Assembly (NCBI RefSeq): GCF_014837155.1
Contig: NZ_JACYHA010000005.1
Location: 62,001 to 126,000 of the forward strand
Direction: 5' to 3'
Origin: Litchfieldia stipae
GTDB taxonomy: Bacteria; Bacillota; Bacilli; Bacillales; Bacillaceae_L
Length of the DNA: 64,000 bases
The position numbers and the translations under genes are program-made. Every line of letters begins with the position of its first letter. Within the stretch, counting starts at the first letter, position 1. Shown here one piece after another: positions 22,507-31,991 of the stretch. The notes below the pieces were generated by a model. That model searched no databases. It had not been told where the DNA came from and worked only from the letters and a program-made list of their open reading frames with translations.

Positions 22507-23010
22507 TTATACTGTTAGTTGATTGCTTTCAACGACTGACAATTGAAAGGCATCATGTAATACTTCCACTGCTTTAACCATCAGTTCTTGCTCTACAACT
22601 GTTGAAACTTTGATTTCAGAAGTACTTACCATCTTCACATGAATTTCATGATCAGCAAGCACCTTGAACATCTCAGCTGCAACACCTGGATTTGAAATCA
22701 TACCAGATCCAACGATTGAAACCTTTGCAAGGCCATCTTCTGTTTCAATTTTCGCAAATCCTAATGTCTCTTGATTTTCTTCTAATACACGTACAGTATC
22801 ACTTAAGTCTGCTGTCTTCACTGAAAATGAAATATTTGTTGTATCTTGATCTGTTGTGCTTTGAATAATAATATCAACATTAAGTCCATTATTAGCTAAT
22901 GTTGTAAAAATAGTTGACAGTGTGTGAAGAGCGTTTGGTAGTCCACATACTGTTACTCTTGTCACTTGATCCTCAAATGCAATACCTCTTACTACTAAAT
23001 TCTTCTCCAT
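22507..23010 (-). CDS. lysC: Aspartokinase II beta subunit (internal in-frame start)
   Basis: The internal ATG (23008-23010) gives a 167-residue protein, MEKNLVVRGIAFEDQ onward, comprising the two ACT domains. GAGGAGGAAG sits 7-10 bases before it, an unusually strong ribosome site inside a coding region. B. subtilis LysC is a known alpha2-beta2 enzyme made from nested starts at the same point. Confidence 0.85.
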   Translation of the reverse strand: MEKNLVVRGIAFEDQVTRVTVCGLPNALHTLSTIFTTLANNGLNVDIIIQSTTDQDTTNISFSVKTADLSDTVRVLEENQETLGFAKIETEDGLAKVSIVGSGMISNPGVAAEMFKVLADHEIHVKMVSTSEIKVSTVVEQELMVKAVEVLHDAFQLSVVESNQLTV

Positions 23011-23745
23011 TGATACTTCCTCCTCAATTATTGTTCCATGTTCATTCTCCATACTTGAGCGAACTTCAAGTGGCATTGAATAGTTCTTTGCAAATTCTAC
23101 AGCTCTTGGATGAAGGACACCCGCACCCAGATTTGCTAATTCAAGCATTTCATCATATGAAACAGAGTGTAATTTTCTCGCTGTCTTTAAATAACGAGGA
23201 TCAGTTGTAAATACCCCAGTGACATCCGTATAAATATCACATTTATCTGCATTCAAAGCAGCTGCAATGGCTACTGCTGTTGTATCTGATCCACCTCGAC
23301 CAAGTGTTGTAATCTCCCCATCAACAGTTGCCCCCTGAAAGCCTGCTACAACGACAATGTTACCTTGCTCAAGACTTTTTTTAAGCTTAGATGTTTCAAT
23401 ATTTGTAATTCTGGCATTGCTATGTACAGCCTCTGTTTGTATTCCAGCCTGCCAGCCAGTATATGAAAGAACATCATAACCCTTTTCTTTAATCGCCATT
23501 GCTAATAAAGAAATCGTTACTTGCTCACCAGTAGTTAATAGCATATCCATTTCACGCTTGCTCGGGTTACTACTAATTTCTCCAGCTAGTCGGACTAATT
23601 CATCCGTTGTTTTTCCCATCGCTGAAACAACAACAACGACTTGATTTCCAGCCTCTCGTTCTTGAATCACTCGGTTTGCGACATGTAGAATACGCTCAAC
23701 TGAACCAACCGATGTTCCACCAAACTTTTGTACAATAATCCCCAC
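22507..23745 (-). CDS. lysC: Aspartokinase II (lysine-sensitive), alpha subunit
   Basis: Phosphorylates aspartate, the entry to lysine, DAP, threonine and methionine synthesis. The 412-residue protein has the kinase signature VQKFGGTSVGSVERI, FQGATVDGEITTLGRGGSDTTAVA and two C-terminal ACT domains (about 265-400). An internal ATG at 23008-23010 with a strong ribosome site should yield a separate beta subunit. It is controlled by the lysine riboswitch at 23812-24077. Confidence 0.96.
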   Translation of the reverse strand: MGIIVQKFGGTSVGSVERILHVANRVIQEREAGNQVVVVVSAMGKTTDELVRLAGEISSNPSKREMDMLLTTGEQVTISLLAMAIKEKGYDVLSYTGWQAGIQTEAVHSNARITNIETSKLKKSLEQGNIVVVAGFQGATVDGEITTLGRGGSDTTAVAIAAALNADKCDIYTDVTGVFTTDPRYLKTARKLHSVSYDEMLELANLGAGVLHPRAVEFAKNYSMPLEVRSSMENEHGTIIEEEVSMEKNLVVRGIAFEDQVTRVTVCGLPNALHTLSTIFTTLANNGLNVDIIIQSTTDQDTTNISFSVKTADLSDTVRVLEENQETLGFAKIETEDGLAKVSIVGSGMISNPGVAAEMFKVLADHEIHVKMVSTSEIKVSTVVEQELMVKAVEVLHDAFQLSVVESNQLTV

Positions 23746-23811
23746 TTTAATCCACCCTTTTCATTCTATTTGATGTATTCCTTTGATGACTACTCACTGT
23801 AAAATGGCATT

Positions 23812-24077
23812 AAAAAAAGCAATGAGAATTATCTCATTGCTGTGATTAACGAAAACATACATATCCGATTCACACCGTGAGATAGCTCTCCAAGATCTAA
23901 CATCTTGACAATTCTGCATTTCTTAAACACAGAACCAGCAAAGAAAGTAGTGAGTCTTTCTTTACTTCGGCAATCTCCCCTTTCAGCAACTATCATTGGA
24001 GCTCATTCTCCTCTAATTACTTACTCTTGAAGCTTGCACCTCTATCTTCACTTCAAATAATGAAGTGTATTAAGTTG
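23812..24077 (-). promoter_or_regulatory. Lysine riboswitch (L-box) of lysC
   Basis: The minus-strand leader carries the L-box core elements in order: GATAGAGGTGCAAG, AAGAGTAAGTA, GGGGAGATTGCCGAAG, the GCTGGTTCTGTGTT stem and GGAGAGCTATC. It ends in the terminator GCAATGAGA / TCTCATTGC plus seven T (23812-23840). Lysine binding should favour termination. The uvrC-lysC gap holds nothing else. Confidence 0.95.
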
Positions 24078-24083
24078 TCTCAA

Positions 24084-24112
24084 ATTATACAGGACAAAAT
24101 CTGAATGTGCAA
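24084..24112 (-). promoter_or_regulatory. Promoter of the lysC leader
   Basis: TTGCAC (24107-24112), a 17-base spacer, then TATAAT (24084-24089). The start near 24077 is a few tens of bases upstream of the riboswitch core. Confidence 0.8.
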
Positions 24113-24123
24113 GAACATAATCC

Positions 24124-25896
24124 TTACTGTCTTAATTTTTCATAGATCAATTCTGCGGTTTTACGTGGAATCTTTGCTTCCTGAATTTCCTCAATACTTG
24201 CTTCTCTTAACTTTTTAACTGAGCCAAAATGCTTCAACAATGATTTCTTCCGCTTATCTCCTACCCCAGGAATGTCATCAAGCACTGACTGAATGACTGA
24301 TTTACTTCGAAGTTGGCGATGGAATGTTATCGCAAAGCGGTGAACCTCATCTTGAATCCGTTGTAAAAGATAGAATTCCTGACTATTTCGAGACAAGCTT
24401 GCTATTGTTAGCGGATCACCAATTAATAATTCTGAAGTTCGATGCTTTTCATCCTTTACCAATCCAGCTACTGGGATTTCTAAGCCTAGTTCATCCTCAA
24501 GTACTTCCTTAACGGCAGCCAAGTGACCTTTCCCTCCATCAATAATAATTAAATCTGGCAGTGGAAGTTGTTCTTTTAGCGCTCTACTATAACGTCTCCT
24601 TACAACTTCACGCATGGAGTCATAATCGTCTGGTCCTACAACTGTCTTAATTTTATATTTACGATAATCATTTTTACTTGGTTTTCCATCTACGAATACA
24701 ACCATTGCAGAGACAGGATCTGTCCCTTGAATATTGGAGTTATCAAACGCTTCAATTCGATGTGGAGTTGGAATTCCTAGCTGTATTCCTAGATTTTCGG
24801 TAGCTTTAATCGTTCTCTCTTCATCGCGTTCGATTAAAGAAAATTTCTCTTTTAATGAAATCTTCGCATTCTTTGTGGCTAGTTCGATTAATTCCTTCTT
24901 TTTCCCTCTGCTAGGCTGAGAGACATTAACCTTCAACAGCTGCTCTGCTAATTCCTTCTCAATTGAAGATGGCAGTAGCACCTCTTTTGGTTTAAAATGA
25001 TTTGTTTTCGTATAAAACTGACCTAAAAATGTTAAAAAATCCTCTTCAGGTTCATTGTAAATCGGAAAAAGTGAGACATCTCGTTCAATCAATTTCCCTT
25101 GACGAATGAAAAAGACCTGTACACACATCCATCCTTTATCAAAGGAGTATCCAAACACATCACGGTCAATAAAATCATTCATTGTCATCTTCTGTTTTTC
25201 CATCGTTGTTTCAATATGAGCAATCTGATCTCGATATTCTTTTGCACGCTCAAAGTCTAATTCTTCTGAAGCCTTCATCATCTTCTCAGTAAGCTCAACT
25301 TTGATTTCTTTGTATCCACCATTTAAAAACTTAATAATATTATCTACAATTTCTTTATTTGTTTCATCTTCAACTGGCTGAATACATGGGGCCAAGCATT
25401 GACCTATATGATAATACAAGCATACCTTATCAGGTAATGTTGAACATTTTCTCAGTGGATAAATTCGATCTAATAATCGTTTTGTTTCATTTGCAGCTTG
25501 TACGTTCGGATACGGTCCAAAGTATTTTCCTTTATCCTTCTTCACATTACGAGTAATGATTAAACGCGGTTGTTTTTCAGCAGTTACCTTTATAAATGGA
25601 TAGCTTTTATCATCTTTTAGCATCACATTATATTTTGGGTCATGCTTTTTGATCAGATTAATCTCTAGTATAAGAGCTTCAATATCTGATGATGTGACAA
25701 TATATTCAAAGTCAACAATCTCATTGACTAATCTTAAGGTTTTACCATCATGTGATCCAGTAAAATAGGACCTCACACGATTTTTCAATATTTTTGCTTT
25801 CCCAACATAAATTATCGTCCCTTGACGATCCTTCATTAAATAACAGCCTGGCTGTGCTGGTAAAATGGCTAGCTTTTCTTTGAGGTGATCATGCAT
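24124..25896 (-). CDS. uvrC: Excinuclease ABC subunit C
   Basis: Dual-incision nuclease of nucleotide excision repair, acting with UvrAB. The 590-residue protein has an N-terminal GIY-YIG domain ([19 protein letters not shown], residues 18-36), the UVR/UvrB-binding helix around residue 205, the RNase H-like C-terminal nuclease ([20 protein letters not shown]) and a terminal helix-hairpin-helix pair ([15 protein letters not shown]). Confidence 0.97.
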   Translation of the reverse strand: MHDHLKEKLAILPAQPGCYLMKDRQGTIIYVGKAKILKNRVRSYFTGSHDGKTLRLVNEIVDFEYIVTSSDIEALILEINLIKKHDPKYNVMLKDDKSYPFIKVTAEKQPRLIITRNVKKDKGKYFGPYPNVQAANETKRLLDRIYPLRKCSTLPDKVCLYYHIGQCLAPCIQPVEDETNKEIVDNIIKFLNGGYKEIKVELTEKMMKASEELDFERAKEYRDQIAHIETTMEKQKMTMNDFIDRDVFGYSFDKGWMCVQVFFIRQGKLIERDVSLFPIYNEPEEDFLTFLGQFYTKTNHFKPKEVLLPSSIEKELAEQLLKVNVSQPSRGKKKELIELATKNAKISLKEKFSLIERDEERTIKATENLGIQLGIPTPHRIEAFDNSNIQGTDPVSAMVVFVDGKPSKNDYRKYKIKTVVGPDDYDSMREVVRRRYSRALKEQLPLPDLIIIDGGKGHLAAVKEVLEDELGLEIPVAGLVKDEKHRTSELLIGDPLTIASLSRNSQEFYLLQRIQDEVHRFAITFHRQLRSKSVIQSVLDDIPGVGDKRKKSLLKHFGSVKKLREASIEEIQEAKIPRKTAELIYEKLRQ

Positions 25897-25988
25897 AGTA
25901 ACAACTCCTTACATCATCAAATGACTATCCTTGATTGTATCATGTTTCTAGAGAAACTGCGCTGTTAAAAGTTGCAAAAAAACAGCAC

Positions 25989-26021
25989 AAAAAAAACAGC
26001 CTAGTTCGTCTAGACTGTTTC
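25989..26021 (-). terminator. Terminator of trxA
   Basis: Stem AAACAGTCTAG / CTAGGCTGTTT with a 5-base loop, followed by T residues on the minus strand, 12 bases after trxA. Confidence 0.88.
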
Positions 26022-26032
26022 TGGAGTATTCC

Positions 26033-26347
26033 TTAAATATGTTTAGTTAATACTTCAGCAAGAGCGTCTTTTGGTTGGAAACCAACAACTTTATCAACAA
26101 CTTCACCGTTTTTGAAAACAAGGAGAGTTGGGATACTCATAACACCGTATTTGCCAGCTGTTTCTTGGTTTTCATCAACATCTAGCTTAACGATTTTTAC
26201 TTTGTCACCCATTTCTGAATCTAATTCTTCAAGAACTGGAGCAATCATCTTACAAGGTCCACACCATGGTGCCCAAAAGTCTGCTAGTACTACCCCTTCA
26301 CTTGTTTCTGTATTAAAAGTTTGATCTGTTACATTTGAAATAGCCAT
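26033..26347 (-). CDS. trxA: Thioredoxin
   Basis: General cytosolic disulfide reductant. The 104-residue protein has the active site WCGPC (Cys29, Cys32), cis-Pro in [11 protein letters not shown], and full thioredoxin-fold length. AGGAGG precedes the ATG. It is monocistronic, with its own terminator and flanked by repeat copy 5. TATACT and TATAAT hexamers lie upstream, but no convincing -35 was found. Confidence 0.97.
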   Translation of the reverse strand: MAISNVTDQTFNTETSEGVVLADFWAPWCGPCKMIAPVLEELDSEMGDKVKIVKLDVDENQETAGKYGVMSIPTLLVFKNGEVVDKVVGFQPKDALAEVLTKHI

Positions 26348-26499
26348 TTTATTTATTCCTCCTATTAACTACTTTGAAATTATAACCAAAGTATATCACC
26401 ATTGTTTTTTAGATGCTAATTATTTGACTCAAAGGTAATCTTTCCCCATTTTTTATACTCATATGTATTGTAAATGTAAGATGTGATTGTTTTTTACTA

Positions 26500-26663
26500 G
26501 GCTGTTTTCGTATATATTGTTGCTTTTAATACCGCAGCCTGAATACACTCCACGTCCTGTGGGGACACACATATCCCACGGGAGTCTTGAGTGTATTCAG
26601 TCTGCTAGAAATCTCATTCTCAATAATTCATCTCAATACAACAACAAACTTTGAGAAAACAGC
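26500..26663 (+). repeat. Dispersed repeat, copy 5 (full length)
   Basis: 164 bp with GGCTGTTTTC at the left end and GAAAACAGC at the right. It is nearly identical to copy 1, with core arms CAGCCTGAATACACTC / GAGTGTATTCAGTCTG and inner hairpin GTCCTGTGGGG / CCCACGGGAG. It lies between etfA and trxA. No direct target duplication is obvious at its edges. Confidence 0.92.
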
Positions 26664-26671
26664 TTTGCCAA

Positions 26672-26703
26672 AAAAGAAAGCGAGCTTTTTGAGCCCGCCT
26701 TTT
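26672..26703 (-). terminator. Terminator of the fadR-fadB-etfBA operon
   Basis: Stem AAAGGCGGGC / GCTCGCTTT (one G-U pair) with a 7-base A-rich loop, followed by CTTTTTT on the minus strand, 10 bases after etfA. Confidence 0.85.
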
Positions 26704-26712
26704 TAAGTCATA

Positions 26713-27690
26713 CTATGAATGAACTTTTAATTTCTTAAATTCTTCAGTAAGTAACGGAACAACCTCAAATAAGTCACCAACGATTCCGTAGTCTGCCACT
26801 TTAAAGATATTTGCTTCTGGATCTTTATTGATCGCTACAATTACTTTGGAATTAGACATGCCAGCTAAGTGCTGAATAGCACCTGAAATTCCACAAGCGA
26901 TATAGAGGTCAGGTGTGACGACTTTACCAGTTTGGCCAATCTGCAATGAGTAATCACAATAATCAGCATCACATGCACCACGTGATGCACCAATTGCCCC
27001 ACCTAAAACATTCGCTAACTCCTTAAGTGGTTCAAATCCTTCCGAACTTTTCACACCACGTCCGCCAGCAATGACTACCTTTGCTTCTGATAGATCGACA
27101 CCAACAGCTGCTTTTCTGACCACTTCTTTTACAATCGTTCGTAAGTCTTTAATATCAATATCTACTACTGATACTTCACCTGTAAGTGAATCATCTGGAT
27201 CGAGTGGAGAAATATTATTAGGACGAATCGTTGCAAAAATGATTCCCTCAGTAATAATTTTCTTCTCAAAGGCCTTGCCTGAATAAATTGGTCGAGTGAA
27301 TACAATATTTCCACCAGCTTCATCGATTTCTGTCACATCTGAAATTAAACCAGCCTGGAGCTTAGCTGCAAGTTTAGGCGCCAAGTCTTTCCCAAGTGCT
27401 GTATGACCGATGATAATGCCATCAGGTTTTTCCTCATTTATAACTGTTAATAGTGCTTGTGAATATCCATCAGGAGTATATGCTTTCAATTTATCGTGTT
27501 CAACCACTTTTACTCGATCTGCCCCATAGTGAAACAATTGATCTGATAATCCCTTAACTCCTAGACCAAGTAAAACAGCTACAACTTCTCCTCCTTCTGC
27601 TACTGTTTTCCCTGCTGCAATCGTTTCAAAAGAGACATTTCGTAACGAATTATCACGAACCTCTGCAAGTACGAGCACCTTTCTTGACAT
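26713..27690 (-). CDS. etfA: Electron transfer flavoprotein alpha subunit
   Basis: Carries FAD and passes electrons from acyl-CoA dehydrogenases to the respiratory chain. The 325-residue protein has the C-terminal FAD domain: VIAGGRGVKSSEGFEPL, GGAIGASRGACDADY, GQTGKVVTPDLYIACGISG and VAINKDPEANIF. It is last in fadR-fadB-etfB-etfA. Confidence 0.96.
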   Translation of the reverse strand: MSRKVLVLAEVRDNSLRNVSFETIAAGKTVAEGGEVVAVLLGLGVKGLSDQLFHYGADRVKVVEHDKLKAYTPDGYSQALLTVINEEKPDGIIIGHTALGKDLAPKLAAKLQAGLISDVTEIDEAGGNIVFTRPIYSGKAFEKKIITEGIIFATIRPNNISPLDPDDSLTGEVSVVDIDIKDLRTIVKEVVRKAAVGVDLSEAKVVIAGGRGVKSSEGFEPLKELANVLGGAIGASRGACDADYCDYSLQIGQTGKVVTPDLYIACGISGAIQHLAGMSNSKVIVAINKDPEANIFKVADYGIVGDLFEVVPLLTEEFKKLKVHS

Positions 27691-27728
27691 ATCTTTTTCC
27701 CCTCCAAATCGTTGATAGACAAGCTTAT

Positions 27729-28502
27729 TTAAATCACTTTTGCTTCACGATGTAGTAAGGACACAAGCTCAACCACTTGATCCGCTATTTCACCCTCTAA
27801 TACTTTCCCAGCTTCCTTTTTAGGGGGAAGATAGATTTCGATTGTTTTTGTTTTTGCCAAAACGTCCTCTTCATCTAGATCAAGATCATCTAATTCTAAT
27901 TCTTCTAATGGTTTCTTCTTCGCTTTCATAATTCCTGGTAAGGATGGGTATCGAGGCTCATTTAATCCTTGCTGACAGGTCACAAGTAAGGGGAGAGTTG
28001 TTTCAATTGTCTCAGTGTCTCCTTCTACATCTCTCACAACTGTCACAGTATCATCCTCTATATCTAGCTTTGTGATGGTAGTCACATATGGTATCTCCAA
28101 ATTTTCAGCCACTCGAGGTCCAACCTGGCCAGATCCACCATCTATGGCTACATTTCCTGCTAATATTAAATCAACATCCTTGTCTTTTAAGTATTCAGAG
28201 ATTATCTGAGCTGTAGTAAATTGATCCCCATTCTCTAAGTCATCCTCAGTATTAATCAGGACCGCTTTATCAGCCCCCATCGCTAATGCTGTTCTTAATT
28301 CTTTATCTGAGTCTTCAGTTCCTACAGTAATAACAGTTACTTCTCCACCAAGCTTATCTCGAACTTGAATAGCTTCTTCAACTGCATATTCATCATAAGG
28401 ATTGATTATGAATTCAGCTCCATCTTCTGAAATTCTCCCCGCTGAGATGGTGATTTTTTCCTCTGTATCAAAGGTTCTTTTTAATAAAACGAAGATATTC
28501 AT
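27729..28502 (-). CDS. etfB: Electron transfer flavoprotein beta subunit
   Basis: AMP-binding partner of EtfA. The 257-residue protein has the family core NPYDEYAVEEAIQ, the VITVGTEDSDKELRTALAMGADKAV segment (quoted in part), AGNVAIDGGSGQVGPRVAE and the C-terminal recognition loop PRYPSLPGIMKAKKKP. It lies 56 bases after fadB and 38 before etfA. Confidence 0.96.
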   Translation of the reverse strand: MNIFVLLKRTFDTEEKITISAGRISEDGAEFIINPYDEYAVEEAIQVRDKLGGEVTVITVGTEDSDKELRTALAMGADKAVLINTEDDLENGDQFTTAQIISEYLKDKDVDLILAGNVAIDGGSGQVGPRVAENLEIPYVTTITKLDIEDDTVTVVRDVEGDTETIETTLPLLVTCQQGLNEPRYPSLPGIMKAKKKPLEELELDDLDLDEEDVLAKTKTIEIYLPPKKEAGKVLEGEIADQVVELVSLLHREAKVI

Positions 28503-28557
28503 ACTTTTCCCTCCAAAGAACTAGATTAAAAGAATGATGACGAGAAAGCCTATCAAT

Positions 28558-29331
28558 TTATTTCCCTTTAAAAACAGGCTTCCTTTTTTCAATAAATGCT
28601 TGGATTCCCTCTGTTGAATCTTCTGTGGCAAATACTTGAGCGAACAATTCTGCTTCTCTATCAACAACTCCCTGGAAATCTTCCTTTTTTGCAAGATTTA
28701 ATAGTTCAATTGTTGCCGCGATTGTTGTTGGGCTTTTTAAGGCTATTTTTCTAGCAATCTTTAATGTCTCTTCTAACACTGCTTCTTCACTAAAGGCATG
28801 ATTCGCTAATCCAAAACGAACAGCTTCTAGACCTGTGATAGGATCACTTGTCCAGAACATTTCAGCTGCCTTTGCTGCCCCTACATATCGAGGAAGACGT
28901 GCTGTCCCAGCAAATCCTGGTATGATTCCTAACTGTAATTCTGGTAAACCAAGCTTCGCATCCTCACTTACAATTCGCATATGACAAGCGAGAGCTAGCT
29001 CTAATCCACCACCTAATGCAGCACCGTGGATACTTGCTATAATTGGTTTGGAGAATTGCTCAATCCGTTCAAACAGCTGCTGTCCAAATTTCGCTAAGCT
29101 TGAGTAATCACTCTCTCCTTTTAATGAGAGGAATTCTTTGATATCTGCTCCTGCAGAGAAGAATCGTCCTTCTCCATGAAGCACAATCACTCGTATATTT
29201 ACATCCTTCTCCACCTCATCCAACAAGTCCGAAAGCCCTTTCAAAACTTCTGAGGACAAGGCATTCGCCGGAGGACGGTTAATACTAATTAACGCAACAT
29301 GATCCTGCACCTTCATTTGCCAATGCTTCAT
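28558..29331 (-). CDS. fadB: Enoyl-CoA hydratase FadB
   Basis: Hydrates 2-enoyl-CoA in beta-oxidation. The 257-residue crotonase has the oxyanion-hole segments FSAGADIKEF (about 60) and GAALGGGLELALACH (about 104-118), and both catalytic glutamates in GGGLELA and LPELQLGIIPGFAG. It lies in the FadR operon between fadR and etfB, as in B. subtilis. Confidence 0.94.
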   Translation of the reverse strand: MKHWQMKVQDHVALISINRPPANALSSEVLKGLSDLLDEVEKDVNIRVIVLHGEGRFFSAGADIKEFLSLKGESDYSSLAKFGQQLFERIEQFSKPIIASIHGAALGGGLELALACHMRIVSEDAKLGLPELQLGIIPGFAGTARLPRYVGAAKAAEMFWTSDPITGLEAVRFGLANHAFSEEAVLEETLKIARKIALKSPTTIAATIELLNLAKKEDFQGVVDREAELFAQVFATEDSTEGIQAFIEKRKPVFKGK

Positions 29332-29391
29332 TCTTTATTCCCCCTTAGCTTGAGACGATATCTATAACGGCCTGAGGTGTGAGCTCAGGAC

Positions 29392-29988
29392 CTAATTAAC
29401 AGGCTGAGCCACTCCACATCCACTAATTAAAAGGTGATGAACTTTTTTTGATAAGCTAACTAAATCATATTTTTGCTCGTTCATGACCCATGTGGTAACT
29501 GTTTCATCGATTGTACCGAAAATCATTTGTCTAGCAAGACGGACATCTAGATCCTGAGAAAATTCCCCTGATTCAATCCCAGATTTAATGATGGAATCAA
29601 CAATCATTAAGTATTCCTTAAGTACTTCATTAATCCGAAGCCTTAATTCCTTGTTAGATTGACGGAGTTCAAGCTGTGTAACGACTGCTAAATGAAAATC
29701 TGCTGCTAATTGTGAGAAATGATTTTCAATCAATGTTAATAATTTGTCCGCAGCAGAGGATCTGATATTGATTTCCTCCTGTATAGTTTCAATAAAAGCT
29801 CCTAACTTTTCTTGGAACAAGGAAACTAAAATATCTTCTTTGTTTTTAAAATAAAGATAGATTGTTCCGTCTGCTACTCCTGCTTGTTTTGCAATTTTTG
29901 ATACTTGTGACTGATGATAGCCATTCTCTGCGATGACAATAACAGCAGCATCAATAATTTGTTTGTACTTTGGTTTCGTTCGATTCAT
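29392..29988 (-). CDS. fadR: TetR-family fatty-acid regulator FadR
   Basis: Repressor of beta-oxidation genes, released by long-chain acyl-CoA. The 198-residue protein has the TetR helix-turn-helix AGVADGTIYLYFKNKEDIL (about 32-50) and an all-helical ligand domain. An exact 18-base palindromic operator lies in its own leader at 30013-30032, with a strong promoter just upstream, so it autoregulates fadR-fadB-etfBA. Confidence 0.95.
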   Translation of the reverse strand: MNRTKPKYKQIIDAAVIVIAENGYHQSQVSKIAKQAGVADGTIYLYFKNKEDILVSLFQEKLGAFIETIQEEINIRSSAADKLLTLIENHFSQLAADFHLAVVTQLELRQSNKELRLRINEVLKEYLMIVDSIIKSGIESGEFSQDLDVRLARQMIFGTIDETVTTWVMNEQKYDLVSLSKKVHHLLISGCGVAQPVN

Positions 29989-30012
29989 AATGCTGTACTT
30001 CCCTTCATTAAA

Positions 30013-30032
30013 ATGAATGAATAATCATTCAT
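30013..30032. promoter_or_regulatory. FadR operator
   Basis: ATGAATGAATAATCATTCAT closely resembles the B. subtilis FadR consensus TGAATGAMTANTCATTCA and is a near-perfect palindrome. It covers the predicted transcription start of fadR. Confidence 0.92.
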
Positions 30033-30038
30033 ATTTTA

Positions 30039-30067
30039 ATAATAAAGAGTTTCATAGCTGCTGTCAA
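30039..30067 (-). promoter_or_regulatory. Promoter of fadR-fadB-etfBA
   Basis: TTGACA (30062-30067, perfect) and TATTAT (30039-30044) with a 17-base spacer. The FadR operator lies directly downstream, overlapping +1. Confidence 0.85.
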
Positions 30068-30088
30068 GGTAGAGTTCCCAATATATAC

Positions 30089-30128
30089 GGTTAGCACATA
30101 GGACATCTAAAGTTTTAATGTGCTAACC
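30089..30128. terminator. Hairpin between lcfA and fadR
   Basis: A perfect 11-bp inverted repeat GGTTAGCACAT / ATGTGCTAACC with an 18-base loop, 84 bases after lcfA. It lacks a T-tract on the minus strand. It may act as a transcript 3' end, a processing site or an operator just upstream of the fadR promoter. Confidence 0.45.
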
Positions 30129-30211
30129 CTTCTTTATCGGTTTCATTTCCATTGTTCTATTCTATACTCCATTCATTATGATAATCCTAACTATTCATAT
30201 TAATCAACTAA

Positions 30212-31906
30212 TTAAGCATCTTTTTTTTGTTTTTCCTTCTCCTCATCAATTAGCGCTCTGCGTAATATTTTACCTACTGCTGTTTTTGGTAGTTCTTTTC
30301 TAAATTCATATAATCTAGGTACCTTGTAGGCAGCAAGATGCTTTCTGGAGAATTTTTCCAGATCCTCTTCCGTACATGTTGCCCCTTCCTTCAGAACAAT
30401 ATAGGCTTTAACTGTTTCACCTCTGTACGCATCTGGCACACCAGCTACAACGACTTCCTGCACACTTTCATGCTCATAAAGTACTTCTTCAATTTCACGA
30501 GGATAAATATTAAAACCACCTGCAATGATCATGTCCTTTTTACGATCAACCACAAAGAAATAGCCATTTTCATCCATATAACCCAGATCCCCAGTTAATA
30601 ACCAATCATTTCGCATAACTGCAGCGGTTTCATCAGGTCTGTTCCAATAGCCCTTCATCACTTGCGGGCCTTTCACTGCGATTTCGCCAATTTCCCCAGG
30701 GTTATCAACCGGCTCACCAGTCTCTAGAGATAATATCACTGCTTCTGTATCTGGCCATGGTAGACCAATACTTCCAATGATACGTTCTCCCCATAATGAG
30801 TTAGAATGGGTAACTGGAGAGGCTTCTGTTAATCCATAGCCCTCAACAAGCTTTCCACCTGTTACACGTTCAAATTTATCTTGAACCTCCACAGGTAATG
30901 GTGCAGAGCCACTAATACAGCATTCAATTGAAGACAAGTCATAATTTTGAATATCCGGGTGGTTTAACAATCCAATATAAATGGTAGGCGCACCTGGAAA
31001 CAGTGTTGGCCTTTGTTTGGAAATAGTTTTTAATGTATCTTCAACTTCAAACTTAGGGAGAAGAATCATTTTAAATCCTTGTAAGACAGATAAGTTCATC
31101 ACTGTAGTCATGCCATATACATGAAAGAATGGTAAGATCCCAAGAACTGATTCTTCCCCTCTTTTTGCTCGATACATCCATTTCGCACACATGATTGTAT
31201 TCGAGACAAGATTTAAGTGCGTTAACATGACACCCTTAGGAAATCCGGTAGTTCCACCTGTATATTGAAGTAGAGCTAGATCCTCCACAGCATCAATATT
31301 CATTGTTATTTCATCTTCCCTTGCTTCTTCGAGAATCCTTTTGAATAAGTGTGTGTTTTCAGCATGTTCAACCTTAACAACAACTCCATGCTGTTTCTTC
31401 TGAATAAAAGGATAAATCATGTTTTTCGGAAACGGTAAATAATCCTTGATTCCAGTCACAATAATATGTTGTAAGCTACTCACGTTCGGTTTCACTCTCG
31501 AGACTCGAGGGAAAAGCAAATCTAGTGTAATAATCACCTTGGAATCGCTGTCATTCAATTGATATTCAAGCTCTCTTTCCATGTACAAAGGGTTTGTTTG
31601 CACAACAATACCACCAGCCATCAGCACTCCATAATAACTAATTACTGCTTGAGGACAATTGGGGAGCATAATCGCTACACGGTCACCTTTTTCAATACCA
31701 ATCTGCTGTAAATAGTTTGCAAGCTTACAAGATTCTAGATACACTTCTTTGAATGTTAGCTCTTTGCCAAGAAAATGTATGGCCTTCTTGTGTGGAAACT
31801 CAGTGGCTGCATCTTTCAAAAACTGTGATAGAGGTTTTTTCTCATAATTAAGTGAATGGGGAATTTCATTTGGATACTGATTTAACCAGGGCTTCACTAA
31901 TTCCAT
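30212..31906 (-). CDS. lcfA: Long-chain fatty acid-CoA ligase
   Basis: Activates long-chain fatty acids to acyl-CoA, providing substrate to FadB and ligand to FadR. The 564-residue protein has the AMP-binding motif YTGGTTGFPKGVMLTH (about residue 217), GYGLTEASPV, TGDLGYMDENGYF, DRKKDMIIAGGFNIYP and the catalytic lysine in PKTAVGKILRRAL. It has its own promoter with a cre at the start site. Confidence 0.95.
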   Translation of the reverse strand: MELVKPWLNQYPNEIPHSLNYEKKPLSQFLKDAATEFPHKKAIHFLGKELTFKEVYLESCKLANYLQQIGIEKGDRVAIMLPNCPQAVISYYGVLMAGGIVVQTNPLYMERELEYQLNDSDSKVIITLDLLFPRVSRVKPNVSSLQHIIVTGIKDYLPFPKNMIYPFIQKKQHGVVVKVEHAENTHLFKRILEEAREDEITMNIDAVEDLALLQYTGGTTGFPKGVMLTHLNLVSNTIMCAKWMYRAKRGEESVLGILPFFHVYGMTTVMNLSVLQGFKMILLPKFEVEDTLKTISKQRPTLFPGAPTIYIGLLNHPDIQNYDLSSIECCISGSAPLPVEVQDKFERVTGGKLVEGYGLTEASPVTHSNSLWGERIIGSIGLPWPDTEAVILSLETGEPVDNPGEIGEIAVKGPQVMKGYWNRPDETAAVMRNDWLLTGDLGYMDENGYFFVVDRKKDMIIAGGFNIYPREIEEVLYEHESVQEVVVAGVPDAYRGETVKAYIVLKEGATCTEEDLEKFSRKHLAAYKVPRLYEFRKELPKTAVGKILRRALIDEEKEKQKKDA

Positions 31907-31968
31907 TAGGCTTCCTCCCTTTTCCCTAATATCTAAACCTACAGACTGATACGCTCATAAAACACACT

Positions 31969-31984
31969 TTAAAAGCGCTTTCAT
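31969..31984 (-). promoter_or_regulatory. cre at the lcfA transcription start
   Basis: ATGAAAGCGCTTTTAA on the minus strand has one mismatch to the CcpA consensus, and the opposite strand also matches with one mismatch. It lies directly downstream of the lcfA -10, a classic repression position. Confidence 0.75.
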
Positions 31985-31991
31985 TATTCCC

